Origin: Acidobacteriota bacterium
Lineage (GTDB): Bacteria; Acidobacteriota; Terriglobia; Terriglobales; Acidobacteriaceae
NCBI GenBank assembly: GCA_031296105.1
Contig: JARLGJ010000020.1
Location: 62,001 to 126,000, forward strand
DNA: 64,000 bases
Direction of reading: 5' to 3'
The position numbers and the translations under genes were made by a program. The notes under the pieces were generated by a model, which did not search any database, had not been told where the DNA came from, and worked only from the letters and a program-made list of their open reading frames with translations. Each line of letters begins with the position of its first letter. Positions within the stretch are counted from its first letter, which is position 1. This document shows positions 26,921 to 35,263 of this stretch, piece after piece.

Positions 26921-28177
26921 ATGTTCGTCGATGAAGCAAAAATTCGCGTAGCATCCGGCGCCGGTGGTAACGGCTGCATGGCATTCCGCCGCGAGAAGTT
27001 CGTTCCCCGCGGTGGTCCCAGCGGCGGTGACGGAGGTCGCGGCGGCGACATCATCATGGAATCCAGCGAACGTCACAACACGCTGGTTCACTTCCGTTTC
27101 AATCCGGAATACAAAGCACAGCGCGGCCGTCACGGCCTCGGCTCCAACTGCACCGGCCCCGAAGGCGAGAGCGTCATGCTGAAGGTGCCGGTGGGTACGG
27201 CGGTCTATAACGACGAGAACGGCGAGTTGATGCACGACTTTGCCGAAGCCAACGAGCGCGTGGTCATTGCGCGCGGCGGGCGCGGCGGACGCGGCAATCA
27301 GCACTTTGCCACGCCCACGCATCAGGCGCCGCGCGAGCACGAGCCAGGCCAGCCGGGGCAGGAGTTCCGCCTGCGCCTGGAGCTGAAGCTGCTGGCAGAT
27401 GTCGGTTTGGTAGGCTATCCCAACGCCGGCAAGAGCACTTTGATTTCGCGCATCTCGGCCGCGCGGCCGAAGATTGCCGATTATCCCTTCACCACTCTGC
27501 AGCCGAATCTGGGCGTGGTGGCGATGGGCGAAATGCCGAATGTGGTCAGCTTCGTGGTGGCCGACATTCCGGGACTTATCGAGGGTGCCAGCGACGGCGC
27601 GGGACTGGGCACTCAGTTCCTGCGTCACGTGGAGCGCACCCGCTGCCTGGTGCACCTGGTGGACTGCTCCGATGCCAGCGGCCGTCCCGACGTGGTAAAG
27701 GATTTCGACGTGATCCTGCGCGAGCTGCATAAGTTCGACGCGGGGCTGGAGCGCAAGCCGATGCTCGTCGTGGCCAGTAAAATGGACGCGGCGAATCCAT
27801 TGAAGGTGGAGAAGCTGCGCAAGCACGCACGCAAGCTGGGACTCGAGTTCTACGAGATCTCGGCCGTCACCGGCGCCGGCATCAACGAGCTGGCCTGGTC
27901 CATGGCGCGCGTGGTCGAAGAAGTTCGCCGGCAGGATGCCGGTGAAGCTACGGCCTCTGAGGCTGCCGCATGGGCGGATGAGCCCAAGGCCACACCCAAA
28001 CCAAAATCAAACTCTAAAGGGAGAATAACCATGGCTACGAAAAAAGCTGCGAAGAAAGTCGCGAAGAAGGCCGTCAAGAAGGTTGCCAAGAAGGCCGTGA
28101 AGAAGGTCGCGAAGAAGGCCGTCAAGAAGGTCGCCAAGAAGGCCACCAAGAAGGTTGCCAAGAAGGCCGCCAAGTAG
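26921..28177 (+). CDS. obgE: Obg family GTPase CgtA with histone H1-like C-terminal tail
   Basis: 418 residues; Obg acts late in 50S assembly and in stress signalling. The Gly-rich Obg domain (1-160) has [20 protein letters not shown]. The G domain follows with G1 GYPNAGKST (166-174), [11 protein letters not shown]3 [10 protein letters not shown], the NKxD position read as SKMD, and SAVTGAG. After an acidic/Pro linker (about 340-370) residues 371-418 are five repeats of KKVAKKAV type. This tail begins exactly at an ATG with its own ribosome site (28031). No normal Obg C-terminal domain is present. Confidence 0.95.
   Translation: MFVDEAKIRVASGAGGNGCMAFRREKFVPRGGPSGGDGGRGGDIIMESSERHNTLVHFRFNPEYKAQRGRHGLGSNCTGPEGESVMLKVPVGTAVYNDENGELMHDFAEANERVVIARGGRGGRGNQHFATPTHQAPREHEPGQPGQEFRLRLELKLLADVGLVGYPNAGKSTLISRISAARPKIADYPFTTLQPNLGVVAMGEMPNVVSFVVADIPGLIEGASDGAGLGTQFLRHVERTRCLVHLVDCSDASGRPDVVKDFDVILRELHKFDAGLERKPMLVVASKMDAANPLKVEKLRKHARKLGLEFYEISAVTGAGINELAWSMARVVEEVRRQDAGEATASEAAAWADEPKATPKPKSNSKGRITMATKKAAKKVAKKAVKKVAKKAVKKVAKKAVKKVAKKATKKVAKKAAK
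28031..28177 (+). CDS. Nested in-frame H1-like basic protein (possible internal start in obgE)
   Basis: ATG 28031 lies in the obgE frame, and the sequence AAAGGGAG at 28015-28022 is an 8-base-spaced ribosome site. Translation from it gives a 48-residue protein beginning MATKKAAKK and made of five KKVAKKAV-type octads, with no acidic residue. Free proteins of this kind (histone H1-like, Hc1/AlgP-like) bind DNA or RNA in other bacteria. Whether it is made separately, or only as the Obg tail, cannot be told from sequence. Confidence 0.45.
   Translation: MATKKAAKKVAKKAVKKVAKKAVKKVAKKAVKKVAKKATKKVAKKAAK
28052..28171 (+). repeat. Five 24-bp tandem repeats encoding KKVAKKAV-like octads
   Basis: Five consecutive 24-base units, differing mainly at third positions (gtc/gtt, gcc/gcg). 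The last two units have Thr or Ala in place of the final Val. Such a tract can change copy number by slippage without breaking the frame. Confidence 0.85.
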
Positions 28178-28234
28178 TTTTTGTTTTCACCGGCGCGGGC
28201 TCTGTCTGGGTCCGCGCCTTATTTGTTTCCGCTC

Positions 28235-28954
28235 ATGTCTTCTCCCTCATCCAGCATTGCGCTCTACGGCGGATCGTTCGACCCCGTACACCGCGGCCAT
28301 CTAAGAGTCGCGCGTGCCGCGGTGGAGAAGTTTGCTCTCGACCGTGTGGCATTTGTGCCAGCCGGAGCACAGCCCTTCAAGTCGCGCCAGGCCGTAACCG
28401 CCTACGAGCATCGCTTTGCCATGCTGGAGCTGGCGCTGGCCGGAGAAGCCCGCTTCACCGTCTCGCGCCTGGAGTCGCCCGAAGCCCTGCGCGAATCGGG
28501 TGCCGCGGCCAGCTACACCATCGACACCGTGCGCCGCCTGCGCACCACGCTCACCCCCGGCACCCGTCTATTTCTGCTGCTCGGCATGGATGCTTTTCAG
28601 CTCATCGCCAAGTGGCGCTATGCCGTTGAGCTTTTGCGTTCCACCGAGTGCATCGTCGCCAGCCGTCCCGGCTTTCCGCTTACCGGCGTGCTGGAGGCTC
28701 TGCCCGCCGAGTTGCGTCCCGCGCGCGGTGAGGCCGAAAACATGTTGCAACGCGGCGAACTGCGCACCACGGAAGTCGCCATCCATCTGCTGCCCGGGGT
28801 GCATGAGGATGTAAGCGCCACCGCCATTCGCCAGGCCGTGCGCAGCGGATTGGGCCTGGACGAGCTGGTGCCTGCGCCGGTGGCCGAATACATTCTTGCC
28901 AACCATCTGTACGCCGAGCCGGACGACGTTCTTCCTACTCCCGCGCGTCCGTAG
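28235..28954 (+). CDS. nadD: Nicotinate-nucleotide adenylyltransferase
   Basis: 239 residues from ATG 28235; an in-frame TTG at 28181 is less likely. The nucleotidyltransferase motif GGSFDPVHRGH (12-22) and the C-terminal VSATAIRQAVRSG (ISSTxIR equivalent) define the NadD family, which makes deamido-NAD from nicotinate mononucleotide and ATP. It precedes rsfS, the usual nadD-rsfS-rlmH order. Confidence 0.94.
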   Translation: MSSPSSSIALYGGSFDPVHRGHLRVARAAVEKFALDRVAFVPAGAQPFKSRQAVTAYEHRFAMLELALAGEARFTVSRLESPEALRESGAAASYTIDTVRRLRTTLTPGTRLFLLLGMDAFQLIAKWRYAVELLRSTECIVASRPGFPLTGVLEALPAELRPARGEAENMLQRGELRTTEVAIHLLPGVHEDVSATAIRQAVRSGLGLDELVPAPVAEYILANHLYAEPDDVLPTPARP

Positions 28955-29024
28955 CCGCCAGCGGCTTCTTTGCCGCTTGCATCCCGCCGCAAAGCCCCGC
29001 ACAATGAGAAACGAGAGAGAAATC

Positions 29025-29600
29025 ATGCCCAGCACAAACATTCGCAAGCAAGTCGCCGCCGCCGTTACAGCGGTCGAAAACAAAAAGGCCGAGGACGTCG
29101 CCCTCCTCCAGTTGCCGCACGAATCCAGCACCTTCACCGACTACTTCCTCATTTGCAGCGGCAGCAATCCGCGTCAGGTGCAGGCCATTGCCGATGAAGT
29201 GGACGAGCGCCTGAGCAAAGACCTGGGCGTGGAGCCCAACGCGCGCGAGGGTTACAACCTTGGCGAGTGGATCCTGCTCGACTACGTGGACTTCGTCGTC
29301 CACATCTTCAACGCGCAGCGCCGCGCCTACTACGACCTGGAGCGGCTCTGGAAGTCGGCGCACCGCCTGACACTGGACGAGCTGCTGAAAGGCACCAAGC
29401 CCGAAGAGGTTGGCGTGCCCGCCCCGGCGGCGATTAAGGCTGTGAAGAAGGCCGTCAAGAAGACGGTGAAGAAAGCCGTCAAAAAGGTTGCCAAGAAGGC
29501 CGCGAAGAAAGCGGTGAAAAAGGCCGCTCGCAAGCCCGCGGCCAAAAAGAGCGCCAAGAAGACGACGAAAAAAGCTGCCAAGAAGAGCGCCAAGCGCTAG
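29025..29600 (+). CDS. rsfS: Ribosomal silencing factor RsfS with basic tail
   Basis: 191 residues from ATG 29025 (GAGAGA upstream); an ATG at 29004 is in frame but less well placed. Residues 1-125 are the Iojap/RsfS domain with FTDYFLICSGSN, WILLDYVDFVVHIF and YYDLERLW. RsfS binds L14 and blocks subunit joining in starvation. Residues about 136-191 are an Ala/Lys tail (KAVKK, KTVKK, KVAKK, KKSAKR) absent from typical 105-120-residue RsfS. The TAG stop is the first three bases of element copy B. Confidence 0.93.
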   Translation: MPSTNIRKQVAAAVTAVENKKAEDVALLQLPHESSTFTDYFLICSGSNPRQVQAIADEVDERLSKDLGVEPNAREGYNLGEWILLDYVDFVVHIFNAQRRAYYDLERLWKSAHRLTLDELLKGTKPEEVGVPAPAAIKAVKKAVKKTVKKAVKKVAKKAAKKAVKKAARKPAAKKSAKKTTKKAAKKSAKR

Positions 29601-29716
29601 AGCGGTTCCCGAGATGGTGTACCCCGAAGCCACCGGCCAAGGGCCGTCGTGACCAACAGGGAACGACGGCTGAGAACAATCTCAAGCGGATATATCTTCT
29701 CGGGAACCACTCTAAG
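29597..29716 (+). repeat. Dispersed palindromic element, copy B
   Basis: About 120 bases, beginning CTAGAGCGGTTCCCGAG and ending CTCGGGAACCACTCTAAG. The inner hairpin is CCGTCGT (29644-29650) with ACGACGG (29663-29669). It is about 80% identical to the reverse complement of copy A. Its first bases form the rsfS stop codon. Confidence 0.85.
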
Positions 29717-29781
29717 CGGATTGCTGGGGATGGCGCGGGCCTGCGAGCCCGCGCTGTTCTTTGCCTGGAACGTAGATTTCC

Positions 29782-30234
29782 ATGAAGATTCGCCTCATCT
29801 CCATCACCAAGCGCCGCGGCGCCAGCAAGGACGCTGCCGTGGACGAGCTGACCTCCAGCTACATGCAACGCGCCGCGCGCTACAACCCCTTGGAAGCCGC
29901 CGAATATCCTACGGAGGATGCGCTATTGAAGGCCTTGGAGCGCCCCGGGCGCACCGCGCCGGTGCTGGTGGCCTTGGACTCGCGCGGCAAGGCCCTGAGC
30001 AGCGAAGAACTGGCCGCCCTGGTGCGGCGTCACCTGGAAAGCGGCACGCAGGAGCTGCTCTTCGCCATTGGCCCCGCCGACGGCTGGAGCCAAGCTGCCC
30101 TGTCACGCGCGCAACAAACTCTGTCGCTCGGGCGCATTACGTTGCCGCACGAGCTGGCCAGAGTGGTGATGGCCGAGCAGATCTACCGGGCCTTCACCAT
30201 CCTCAACAATCATCCCTACCACGGCGGACACTAA
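29782..30234 (+). CDS. rlmH: 23S rRNA (pseudouridine1915-N3)-methyltransferase RlmH
   Basis: 150 residues, a SPOUT methyltransferase acting on helix 69 of 23S rRNA in the 70S ribosome. The C-terminal knot has LFAIGPADGW (usually IGGADG), LSLGRITLPHELARVV and the family ending NNHPYHGGH. It follows rsfS, from which it is separated by element copy B, so transcription coupling with nadD-rsfS may be affected by that hairpin. Confidence 0.94.
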   Translation: MKIRLISITKRRGASKDAAVDELTSSYMQRAARYNPLEAAEYPTEDALLKALERPGRTAPVLVALDSRGKALSSEELAALVRRHLESGTQELLFAIGPADGWSQAALSRAQQTLSLGRITLPHELARVVMAEQIYRAFTILNNHPYHGGH

Positions 30235-30264
30235 GCTTTTTGGCCGGGCGAATTCTTTGCGAAG

Positions 30265-30876
30265 TTAATTTGCGGAAAGGTTCCGTGCGCTGCGTTCTTC
30301 GCGCAATTTGTCGAAGTCCACGCCAACAAGAATGTCTCCGTCGGCGGGCATGCGGTCTGCGCTGGCCTCGACCGCGGAGTAGGGCGGCGCTTCCACCTCG
30401 GGCTCAATGATGATGCCCGCGCAGAGGATGTCCACCACATAGGCCAGCTCGGCGTGGCGGCGCACGGTGAAGCGCGTACAGGGGAAGTGGCGCGGAGCTA
30501 TGCCGGGGACCGGCTCGTAATCGTACAGGTAAGTGCCGCACAGGTGGAGTACGCCGCCGTCTTCCAGCTTTAAAAAGTAGTGCGGACCGCTCTGCTCGTT
30601 CAGGGCTTCCACGCGGAAGGCGCGCTCGGCCACAAAGTCGGTTCCCACCAGCAGGCCCTTCTCTTCCAGCTCATCGGCAAAGGCGTTCACGGTGGCTATG
30701 CGCGGAGAGCGCGGATAGTTGGCGAGCATGGCCAGCACCAAGATCAGCACGGCCATGTAAACCAGCCCCACCAGCGCAATGGCTCTCGGCCCCGAGTGGC
30801 GGCAGGCAATCAAGGCAGCCAGGGCTACTACGCCGAATGCCAGGTACAAAACCGCACGAACCAGGAAAACCCGCAC
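30265..30876 (-). CDS. Two-TM membrane protein, function unknown
   Basis: 203 residues. Two N-terminal hydrophobic segments (about 5-25 and 33-53) are followed by a soluble domain of alternating strands (FRVEALNEQSGPHYFLKLEDGG, then LHLCGTYLYDYEP) and an acidic, charged C-terminus. No family is recognised. It lies downstream of folC on the same strand, 46 bases after the folC stop, so may be co-transcribed. Confidence 0.6.
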   Translation of the reverse strand: MRVFLVRAVLYLAFGVVALAALIACRHSGPRAIALVGLVYMAVLILVLAMLANYPRSPRIATVNAFADELEEKGLLVGTDFVAERAFRVEALNEQSGPHYFLKLEDGGVLHLCGTYLYDYEPVPGIAPRHFPCTRFTVRRHAELAYVVDILCAGIIIEPEVEAPPYSAVEASADRMPADGDILVGVDFDKLREERSARNLSAN

Positions 30877-30922
30877 TGCAGCCTCCGTCAGGAAACAGGA
30901 TAGCGAAACTCCGGCTGGGCCG

Positions 30923-32284
30923 TCACCCGCAAACTTCGCTGCCCTCCAACAAAGGAAGAACCTCGCCGGCCAGGTAAATCGATCCGGCGATGACCACCGC
31001 AGCCGTCGGCCCCAGTTCGCGAGCCGCGCTCAGGGCCGTGCGCAAGCCATCCTCCACCGTCGTGGTGCACACGGCTTCCACGCCAATCGCCGCGGCCAGC
31101 GCCGCCAGAGACTCCACCGACGACGCCCGCGGATTGTTCCCCACATGGGTCAGCACCACGCGCGACATCCGCGGCCACAAGAGCTTGGCCATCGGCTCAA
31201 TGGCTTTATCGGCCATGGCGGCAAACAGCAGCACCAGCGGACGCTCTGCCATCTGCTCGCTCAGCGCTGCGTGCAGGGCCCAGGCTCCGGCCGGATTGTG
31301 CGCCACATCCAGCACAATCTCCGGACGCGTAGGGGTGGCTGCCAGGCGCTGAAAGCGCGCCGGCCACCTGGTTTCACGCACCCCGCGGGCAATGGTCTCC
31401 GCCGTAATCAAGGGGAACTTTTCCGCCAGCTCTTCGGCTGCCGTAATGGCCAACGCCAGGTTGCGCAACTGATGACGGCCCACCAGCGGCGAGACAATCT
31501 CCACCTCGCGCCCCAGCACGGAAAGGCGGAAGCGCGTGCCCGACGACGAGCTTTGCACCAGCGACTGCTCCGGCGCCAGCGAGGCCACGTTACGCACGGC
31601 GCTCACCGCGCGCGCCCCAAGCTCGATCATGCGCTCGCCCAGCACGCGATTGGCCTCCGGCAGTTGCGGCAGCGTGACGGCCGGCACCCCGGCGCGCAGA
31701 ATACCGGCTTTTTCTCCGGCAATTTCGGCGATGGTGTTGCCCAGGTATTTCTGGTGGTCGAGGTCTATATCGGTGATGATCGAGAGCACCGGATCCACGA
31801 TGTTGGTGGCATCGAGCCTTCCGCCCATGCCCACTTCCAGCACCGCGGCATCCACTTTTTCCTCGGCAAAATGCACAAAGGCCATGGCCGTCACCATCTC
31901 AAAAAAACTGGGCAGGTGAGGCAGTTCTCCCGAGGCCACCAAGTGCGACGCCGTCTGCAGCACGCGCGCAAAGACTGCGGCGAAGGCTTCGTCGGCAATG
32001 GGCGCAAGGTTTACCCGGATGCGCTCATTCACCCGCACCAGGTGTGGCGAGGTGTACAGTCCGGTGCACAGCCCGGAGGCCTGGAAGATGGACGCCAGCG
32101 TGGAGGCCGTAGAGCCTTTGCCGTTGGTTCCGGCAATCAGCACCGCCGGAAAGCCGCACTGCGGCTCTCGCAGGGCGCGGCACAGCACACGCATGTGCGC
32201 CAGGTCGAATTTCCTGATGGGTGTCTGCGGCAGCTCGTGGCCGAGCGCGAGGAGCTGCTCCACGGCGGAAGAATAGGACGTCAT
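30923..32284 (-). CDS. folC: Folylpolyglutamate synthase/dihydrofolate synthase
   Basis: 453 residues from ATG 32284; a frame extension to 32320 lacks support. The Mur-ligase-type P-loop is GTNGKGST (52-59), with SPHLVRVNERIRV, VLEVGMGGRLDATNIV and ITDIDLDHQKYLG as the expected following blocks. FolC adds glutamate to dihydropteroate and then extends folates with gamma-linked glutamates in the cytoplasm. The length is normal. Confidence 0.94.
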   Translation of the reverse strand: MTSYSSAVEQLLALGHELPQTPIRKFDLAHMRVLCRALREPQCGFPAVLIAGTNGKGSTASTLASIFQASGLCTGLYTSPHLVRVNERIRVNLAPIADEAFAAVFARVLQTASHLVASGELPHLPSFFEMVTAMAFVHFAEEKVDAAVLEVGMGGRLDATNIVDPVLSIITDIDLDHQKYLGNTIAEIAGEKAGILRAGVPAVTLPQLPEANRVLGERMIELGARAVSAVRNVASLAPEQSLVQSSSSGTRFRLSVLGREVEIVSPLVGRHQLRNLALAITAAEELAEKFPLITAETIARGVRETRWPARFQRLAATPTRPEIVLDVAHNPAGAWALHAALSEQMAERPLVLLFAAMADKAIEPMAKLLWPRMSRVVLTHVGNNPRASSVESLAALAAAIGVEAVCTTTVEDGLRTALSAARELGPTAAVVIAGSIYLAGEVLPLLEGSEVCG

Positions 32285-32335
32285 GCTGCTCAGATTATCG
32301 CACCGGGAGCCGCGCTGCACTCCGCGGACCGCGGC

Positions 32336-33508
32336 TTACGATCCCGGCAGACGCGAGTACATGCGGACGAGGCTGGCCACGCTGTACGCTGCCTGCGCCG
32401 CGAGAATGGCAAAGATCACGGCCAGCGCCGGAGCCTGCGTCTTCTCGCTCTCCACCAGGTCGGCAAATACTCCGGCCACAAACATCAGCAGGAAGGGCAG
32501 CGAGGCAAACAGAACGGTACGCGCGCCGCTTCCGGAGAAACACAAGCCCAGCGCCAGCAGCACGGCAAACACCACCAGCGGCGCGGTGTTGCCAAAGAAG
32601 CGTGTCCGCCGCCAGCAGCACCAGGCGGCCAAAGCGGGCAGCAGCACCAGCAAAGCTCCCGGCACGGCATCGAAGAAGAAGCGCAGCAGAATCTTTGGCG
32701 TGATGGCGGCGGAAAGCACAGGTGTGGAAAAGTCTGTGACAATTGCGGACAACCCGCGCCCGAGAGCCTTCAGGTTCCCCAGCAGCACGGCATCCAAAAG
32801 CACCAGGCCAACAATCACGGCCGCCGCCAGAATGATGAGCGCCGCGCCGCGCCGATGCGGCACCGCCCACAGCATGAAGGCCGCGGCCACCACCAGCAGC
32901 CACGCCAGAGGCCATTGCGCGCCCAGCGTGAACGTCACCGCCACGCCCATCAGCGCAATGCGCTTCCAGTTCCACAAGATCACCTCGCGCGGGGCGTACA
33001 AGGTATGCGCCGTTGCGATGGCCGTAAAGATCAGCCCGAACGCGCCCCATGCGGCAAAGATCTGCGGTCCCGCCAGCGAGGAGCAGGCCACCATTCCCGG
33101 ACTGAAGGCATACAGCGCCAGCGCAATGTGTCCGCCTGCGCCGCCATACAAGCGCCGCGCCACGTACCACAGCGAAAGGCCCAGGCACAGGCCGGCCAGC
33201 AGGAAGGGTGCACGGATCTGCCAGCGGTGCTGGTCCAGCCAGAACTGATCCAGAAACATGGGATTTTGCGGCAGGTGATAGGCCACGCCAAAAATCGAGA
33301 GCACCGGCGTAAGCGCCGAATGCGTTCCCAGCCCTTCAAACGGCACATGGCGCAGCAGGGCCACGCCGCGCAGAATCTGGTCGGCCTCCATCTGCGTCAA
33401 TGGCACCGAGTACACAAACCAGCAGCACTGCGCAAAAAATGCCGCCAGCAGGGCCAGCGCAATCAGGTGATGGGAGCGAACGGGCTTTGGGGTGCGCTTT
33501 GGAGTCAT
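32336..33508 (-). CDS. GT39/ArnT-like multi-pass membrane protein
   Basis: 390 residues with about nine to ten hydrophobic segments. GGGAG lies upstream of ATG 33508. The first extracytoplasmic loop contains EADQILRGVALLRHVPF and later QNPMFLDQFW, consistent with a GT-C glycosyltransferase of the PMT/ArnT (GT39) kind, where an early-loop acidic residue is catalytic. The family call is tentative and the acceptor unknown. Confidence 0.5.
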   Translation of the reverse strand: MTPKRTPKPVRSHHLIALALLAAFFAQCCWFVYSVPLTQMEADQILRGVALLRHVPFEGLGTHSALTPVLSIFGVAYHLPQNPMFLDQFWLDQHRWQIRAPFLLAGLCLGLSLWYVARRLYGGAGGHIALALYAFSPGMVACSSLAGPQIFAAWGAFGLIFTAIATAHTLYAPREVILWNWKRIALMGVAVTFTLGAQWPLAWLLVVAAAFMLWAVPHRRGAALIILAAAVIVGLVLLDAVLLGNLKALGRGLSAIVTDFSTPVLSAAITPKILLRFFFDAVPGALLVLLPALAAWCCWRRTRFFGNTAPLVVFAVLLALGLCFSGSGARTVLFASLPFLLMFVAGVFADLVESEKTQAPALAVIFAILAAQAAYSVASLVRMYSRLPGS

Positions 33509-33609
33509 GGGACTCCCTCTTTTGTAACACCGCCGCCCCGGAATGTGGACCGGGAAATACCACGAGTGCGGCCTTTATTCCGTTGGGTCTCCCGCTCGCC
33601 TGAAGAAAT

Positions 33610-33897
33610 TTGCTCACTCTGCAAAAGCTGTGGATATTGTGCGTCGCGCTGGCCGTGTCGCTCATCGCCATGTTGCTTTTGCTGCCGCTGGCCGCGCGCC
33701 GATTGCACTCGCCGGTGGTTGTGGCCAACTTCGTGATCATTGTGCTGTGCTCCATCGCGAACTTTGCCGCCTCTGACCTCTGGACCTTCGCCGCCCGCGC
33801 ACCCACTGCGAAACAGCAGGCTCCGCCTGTTATTCTAGAAAGGTTGCCGCCTACATGCCGCGGCCCTTTGCGAGGAGTTCATGGCCAGTCTGATTGA
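33610..33897 (+). CDS. Small two-TM protein (doubtful)
   Basis: 95 codons from a TTG start with no good ribosome site. Residues 8-30 and 36-55 are hydrophobic, followed by an Ala/Pro-rich tail. Its last 17 bases overlap the start of the EF-P-like gene. The hydrophobic segments make it plausible, but the start and the overlap lower confidence. Confidence 0.35.
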   Translation: MLTLQKLWILCVALAVSLIAMLLLLPLAARRLHSPVVVANFVIIVLCSIANFAASDLWTFAARAPTAKQQAPPVILERLPPTCRGPLRGVHGQSD

Positions 33898-34456
33898 TGC
33901 CGTCGAGATCAAACGCAAGACGTACTTCGAGTTTGAAAACGCCCCCTACCTCTGCCTGGAGGCCGAAGTTTCCACGCCTTCCGCGCGCGGCGCGCAGATG
34001 CTGGTGCGCCTGAAGATGCGCAACCTCATCACCCGCGCCGTCTTCGACCGCAGCTTCAAGGCCAGCGATAAGTTCAAGGAGCCCGATCTCGTCGAGGCCA
34101 AGGCCAGCTACCTGTACAGCGACGCCGACGGCGCGAATTTTCTCGATCAGGAAACCTACGAAACGCTGACCCTGACGGGAGACATGCTGGGAGACGCCAT
34201 GGACTTCCTCGTGGAAGGCTCCATCGTCGAGCTGCTCAAATACAACGGCAATCCCATCGGCCTGGAGCTGCCGCAGTTCGTCGATCTCACCGTCACCGAG
34301 ACCGATCCGGCCACCAAGGGCGACTCCGCCGGCGGCCGCGAGACCAAGCGCGCCAAGCTGGAGACGGGCATCGAAGTCCGCGTGCCGCCCTTCATCAAAG
34401 AGGGCGAAAAGGTGAAGATCAACACCGAAACCCGCGAGTGCCAGGGCCGCGCTTAA
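33881..34456 (+). CDS. efpL: Elongation factor P-like protein EfpL (YeiP)
   Basis: 191 residues in three beta domains. The tip loop of domain I reads TPSARGAQML, not the PGKG or PGRG of EF-P; the SPTARG-type loop is the signature of the YeiP/EfpL branch, which relieves ribosome stalling at proline and some other motifs without the lysine or rhamnosyl-arginine modification. ELPQFVDLTVTETDPATKGD and VPPFIKEGEKVKINTETRE match the family domains II/III. GAGGAG is just upstream. A canonical efp is presumably elsewhere. Confidence 0.85.
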   Translation: MASLIDAVEIKRKTYFEFENAPYLCLEAEVSTPSARGAQMLVRLKMRNLITRAVFDRSFKASDKFKEPDLVEAKASYLYSDADGANFLDQETYETLTLTGDMLGDAMDFLVEGSIVELLKYNGNPIGLELPQFVDLTVTETDPATKGDSAGGRETKRAKLETGIEVRVPPFIKEGEKVKINTETRECQGRA

Positions 34457-34477
34457 CACGTTGAAGGAACTTCTTTT

Positions 34478-34503
34478 AAGGCCAGCCTCCGGGCTGGCCT
34501 TTT
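34478..34503 (+). terminator. Terminator of efpL
   Basis: AAGGCCAGCC-TCCG-GGCTGGCCTT then TT, 22 bases after the stop. Confidence 0.88.
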
Positions 34504-34542
34504 GCATTCCGCTGCGCATCCCAAACGGAGCCGCACACGGAT

Positions 34543-34601
34543 TGGTGCAAGATTTCACTTGACATAAAATATGACTAGCGGTCAACTATGACCGATGGTC
34601 A
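34543..34601 (+). promoter_or_regulatory. tetR promoter with two tandem palindromic operators
   Basis: TTGGTG (34543) and TAAAAT (34565-34570) give a promoter with a 16-base spacer; TTGACA at 34559 is an alternative -35. Directly downstream lie TGACTAGCGGTCA (34572-34584) and TGACCGATGGTCA (34589-34601), two 13-bp palindromes 17 bp apart. The second covers the tetR start codon. This is the expected layout for TetR autorepression of the efflux operon. Confidence 0.65.
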
Positions 34602-35263
34602 CCAAGAAAAAATCCCGCCCCGCTTCCCCCGGCCTGCGCCAGCGCCGCCGCCTGCAAACCGAAGAAAAAATATTCCTCTCCGCCATGCATCTCTTCCGCG
34701 ACAAAGGTTTTGTCCAGACCACGGTGGAAGAGATCACCCGTGCGGCCGGCGTGGCCAAGGGAACGTTCTTCAACTACTTTCCCAGCAAGGAGCACGTGCT
34801 TGGCTTCCTCATCGAGCGCCAGAAGGGCGCCGTGGCCGCGCACCTGGAGATGGCGCGCGCCGGACAGCTCCCCGTGCCCGAGGTGTTAAAGCGCCTGGGA
34901 CACGCGCTGACACTCTTTCCCGGCAAGAGTCCACAGATGGCACGCAGCGTCATCGCCGCCTTCCTGGCCAACGAGGATGTGCGCGCCCGCATCTCGGTGG
35001 AGATGAGCACCGGACGCCAGGCCGTGGCCGAAATGATCCGCCTGGGCCAGCAGCGCGGCCAGATCCGCTCCGATGCGGTTCCTGCACAATTGGCACACAA
35101 TTTCCACCGCGCCCTCATCGGCACCGTTGTGTTGTGGGCGCTCGATCCGGTCTCGCCGCTGAAAAAACATCTGGAAGAAACCATCGCGTTGGTAGTGGCC
35201 GGCGCGTGTCCCGCGGCGCAAGCTCCGTGCCCTCCGGCGCGGCGGAAAAAGGAGGCTCAATGA
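34595..35263 (+). CDS. TetR-family repressor of the efflux operon
   Basis: 222 residues. The N-terminal helix-turn-helix (about 18-64) reads AMHLFRDKGFVQTTVEEITR then GVAKGTFFNYFPSKEHVL, the classic TetR pattern with the Phe-Phe-Asn-Tyr-Phe helix end. The C-terminal ligand domain is variable. It is first in an operon with TolC, HlyD and ABC genes, overlaps the TolC start (ATGA), and has two palindromes over its own start, so it most likely controls the whole operon and senses a drug-like substrate. Confidence 0.9.
   Translation: MVTKKKSRPASPGLRQRRRLQTEEKIFLSAMHLFRDKGFVQTTVEEITRAAGVAKGTFFNYFPSKEHVLGFLIERQKGAVAAHLEMARAGQLPVPEVLKRLGHALTLFPGKSPQMARSVIAAFLANEDVRARISVEMSTGRQAVAEMIRLGQQRGQIRSDAVPAQLAHNFHRALIGTVVLWALDPVSPLKKHLEETIALVVAGACPAAQAPCPPARRKKEAQ

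Noticed and set aside
30779-33736. 985-codon plus-strand open frame over folC and the GT39-like gene
   Set aside because: Composition is Arg/His/Gln-rich as expected for antisense of GC-rich genes; the minus-strand genes have clear family motifs.
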